The notes under the pieces: model-generated | Seen by the model: the letters and a program-made list of their open reading frames with translations, nothing else | Told to the model about the DNA's origin: nothing | Database searches by the model: none | Shown here: positions 21,830 to 23,468 of the stretch, piece after piece | Layout: each line of letters starts with the position of its first letter | How positions within the stretch are numbered: the stretch's first letter is position 1 | Position numbers and translations under genes: made by a program | Source of the DNA: Sphingobacteriaceae bacterium UBA2059 | Lineage (GTDB): Bacteria; Bacteroidota; Bacteroidia; Sphingobacteriales; Sphingobacteriaceae | Assembly (NCBI GenBank): GCA_002332615.1 | Contig: DDAL01000020.1 | Location: forward strand, 30,281-53,748 | Length of the DNA: 23,468 nucleotides | Direction of reading: 5' to 3'

Positions 21830-22744
21830 ATGTTCAAAAAACTAATCAGTTTATTTAACTTCAACCAGCGGGAGCTGAACGGGCTGCTAGTTTTATGCTT
21901 TATACTAGTTGTTGCTTTTATATTGCCCGGACTCCTTAGGTTAGACGATAGCACTACCTTGGATGATACTGATTTTGAACGGGAGCTTGCAGATTTGAAT
22001 GTCCCCGTGAAGAAAGCTTCGCGCAGGGCGAAAGGGCTTCGTGCTAAGCAGTATTCGGCCAAAGGGCCTAATCTGTTTTATTTCGATCCAAACAGCCTTG
22101 ACGATAAGGGATGGATGGCGCTTGGTCTGAGTGAACGGCAGCTTAACGTATTGAGAAACTTTCAGGCAAAAGGTGGAAGATTTAAAAAGCCGGCGGATCT
22201 TGCGAGGGTGTACTCAATCTCTCCAACGGCCTATCAGCGACTGGCGCCTTATATAAGGATACAAGATGTTAAAGAGGCGGGCGCTTTGCATGTTAAGGAC
22301 CCGCTTGGAACGGATAAACGAACTGCTACCTTGCGTAAGAAAGTCTGGATTGATATTAATACAGCTGATTCGGCCGGACTTGAATCTGTAAGAGGGCTTG
22401 GGCCTGTCCTGGCAATACGCATACTCAGATACAGAGACAGGCTTGGTGGCTTTTATAAAAAGGAACAGCTTAGAGAGGTGTATGGGGTGGATTCTGCAAG
22501 GTATAGTGAAATTGAAGGTCAGGTGTTTGCCGGTGATACGGGCATAAGGAAGCTAAATATAAATACTGCCCTGTTTGACGATATGAAAAGGCATCCATAT
22601 TTAAGCTTCAGGCAAATGAATGCCATCATTCAGTATCGTAAACAACACGGGCCCTTTAGCTCCCTGGCCGATCTGAACAGGATAGCTATACTAGACGAGG
22701 AAATTTTGCGTAAAATTGTTCCTTATTTAACAATAGATGATTAG
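21830..22744 (+). CDS. Membrane-anchored helix-hairpin-helix (ComEA-like) protein
   Basis: A 304-residue protein with one N-terminal transmembrane segment (about 17-37) and, on the outer side, a charged linker and three helix-hairpin-helix regions (about 84-143, 174-232 and 242-301). The second (IDINTADSAGLESVRGLGPVLAIRILRYR) and third (LNINTALFDDMKRHPYL) are classic ComEA-type repeats with the INTA motif; the first, FDPNSLDDKGWMALGLSERQ, is divergent. Such repeats bind double-stranded DNA without sequence preference. A role in DNA handling at the envelope is possible, but no other competence gene is nearby. It overlaps apt by 8 nt (ATGATTAG), so both are on one mRNA. The pairing with apt may be simple convenience. 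Confidence 0.85.
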   Translation: MFKKLISLFNFNQRELNGLLVLCFILVVAFILPGLLRLDDSTTLDDTDFERELADLNVPVKKASRRAKGLRAKQYSAKGPNLFYFDPNSLDDKGWMALGLSERQLNVLRNFQAKGGRFKKPADLARVYSISPTAYQRLAPYIRIQDVKEAGALHVKDPLGTDKRTATLRKKVWIDINTADSAGLESVRGLGPVLAIRILRYRDRLGGFYKKEQLREVYGVDSARYSEIEGQVFAGDTGIRKLNINTALFDDMKRHPYLSFRQMNAIIQYRKQHGPFSSLADLNRIAILDEEILRKIVPYLTIDD

Positions 22745-23264
22745 AGAGAAACTGAAGTCGACGGTTAGGGATATACATGATTTTCCAAAGCCGGGTATTG
22801 TGTTCAAAGATGTGACGCCTATATTTAAAGACCCGCAGCTTTGTACCGATATAGTGAATTCTTTTGCAGAGCTGTATGCAGATAAGGAAATAGATGTAAT
22901 AGCTGGCATTGAAAGCAGGGGATTCTTGTTTGGCCTTATGCTGGCCAATCGCCTGGGTGTACCTTTTGTGCCTGTGCGGAAGCCGGGGAAGCTTCCTTGT
23001 GCCATTGTAAGTAAAACATATGATCTTGAATATGGATCAGCCTGTATAGAGATACACAAGGATGCCTTTGTATCCGGAAGCAGGGTGCTTATCCATGATG
23101 ACTTGCTTGCAACGGGCGGGACTGCAAGTGCAGCCGGGGAGCTTGTAAAAGAGCTGGGCGGTATTGTGGCTGGCTATTGCTTTATTATAAGTTTAGATTT
23201 CCTGAAGGGCAAAGAGAAGCTTGCTATTCATTCGCCAGATATCACTTCTTTGGTAAGCTATTAG
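22737..23264 (+). CDS. apt: Adenine phosphoribosyltransferase
   Basis: A 175-residue purine salvage enzyme forming AMP from adenine and PRPP in the cytoplasm. Motifs: DFPKPGIVFKDVTPIF (15-30), the typical APT opening; GIESRGFLFG (57-66); PVRKPGKLP (79-87); and the PRPP-binding loop VLIHDDLLATGGTA (117-130). The length is standard. The ATG at 22737 lies inside the end of the helix-hairpin-helix gene, with the alternative of a later start unlikely because MIREKLKSTVRDIHDFP is the expected N-terminus. Confidence 0.97.
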   Translation: MIREKLKSTVRDIHDFPKPGIVFKDVTPIFKDPQLCTDIVNSFAELYADKEIDVIAGIESRGFLFGLMLANRLGVPFVPVRKPGKLPCAIVSKTYDLEYGSACIEIHKDAFVSGSRVLIHDDLLATGGTASAAGELVKELGGIVAGYCFIISLDFLKGKEKLAIHSPDITSLVSY

Positions 23265-23304
23265 GGACCTGAGTGCTGTGTATTTCGATAAGGGCAACCA
23301 GAGA

Positions 23305-23378
23305 ACAGGGTTGAAACCGGGTCTTATACCTGGTGAGGGTAAAGGGTAAGCGAAAATGCTGATGTGTTAAAACCCTGT
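23305..23378 (+). other. Possible folded RNA segment downstream of apt
   Basis: ACAGGGTT (23305-23312) and AACCCTGT (23371-23378) can form an 8-bp closing stem around a 7-bp hairpin, ACCGGGT/ACCTGGT with loop CTTAT (23316-23334). There is no U run after it, so it is not a standard terminator. It may be a processed 3' end or a small RNA; no known family was recognised. Confidence 0.25.
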
Positions 23379-23434
23379 ATAGAACCGAGTTGAAGCATTT
23401 GAGGCTGGAAGAACACTTTTTCTTAAAAAAATGT

Positions 23435-23466
23435 TTTGAGATGGGTAAAAAAATGCTGTATATTTG
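23435..23466 (+). promoter_or_regulatory. Promoter at the right edge reading out of the window
   Basis: TTTG (23435-23438), a 20-nt spacer and a perfect TATATTTG box (23459-23466) make the best -33/-7 pair in the window. An upstream tract of five T, C, two T and seven A (23417-23431) copies that before tRNA-Arg. The transcript starts outside the window. Confidence 0.65.
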
Positions 23467-23468
23467 CA

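Overview
The window looks like chromosomal DNA of a Bacteroidota member, most likely a Sphingobacteriaceae-type bacterium (Pedobacter or Mucilaginibacter relatives). The signs are TAnnTTTG promoter boxes instead of sigma70 -10 boxes, few Shine-Dalgarno sequences, several lipoproteins, a glycoside hydrolase family 110 enzyme, an HYC_CC_PP-type protein and an OlsF-like fused acyltransferase. I see no insertion sequence, CRISPR array, rRNA or prophage.

Layout. 1-3036: a repeat-bearing edge, a GH110 alpha-1,3-galactosidase lipoprotein (minus strand) and an unrecognised cysteine-rich protein (minus). 3037-4677: a mostly empty spacer, then two copies of a degenerate 40-bp AT-rich repeat placed directly before an AT-rich Fic adenylyltransferase gene (plus). 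4740-12262 (minus): a copper/silver export cluster, in transcription order a small HYC_CC_PP protein, a CusA-type RND pump split into two overlapping ORFs, a TolC-like outer membrane factor, and two different CusB-like adaptor lipoproteins that each carry a heavy-metal-binding domain. The last five genes overlap or nearly touch. 12350-13003: a Vat-type streptogramin acetyltransferase (plus). 13069-16333: a promoter, a cobalamin riboswitch and nrdDG, the oxygen-sensitive class III ribonucleotide reductase and its activase. 16386-18032: pgi (minus). 18238-18314: tRNA-Arg(ACG). 18373-19952: adk and obgE. 19949-21703: the OlsF-like aminolipid acyltransferase (minus), whose stop codon overlaps that of obgE. 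21830-23264: a membrane-anchored helix-hairpin-helix protein overlapping apt. The window ends in a strong-looking promoter whose transcript lies outside.

How the genes work together. The cus-like genes should form an inner membrane, periplasm and outer membrane pump for Cu(I)/Ag(I). The methionine triad and the proton-relay residues are present but divided between the two halves of CusA. The riboswitch before nrdDG suggests that B12 status selects which ribonucleotide reductase is made, with class III made when cobalamin is scarce. The right third is ordinary housekeeping.

The points most worth a second look are the split CusA with its strong internal ribosome binding site, the riboswitch on nrdDG, the 40-bp repeats before fic, the 71-nt gene overlap that covers a signal peptide, and the paired metal-binding adaptors. 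All assignments come from reading motifs and remembered family features; no database search was run.
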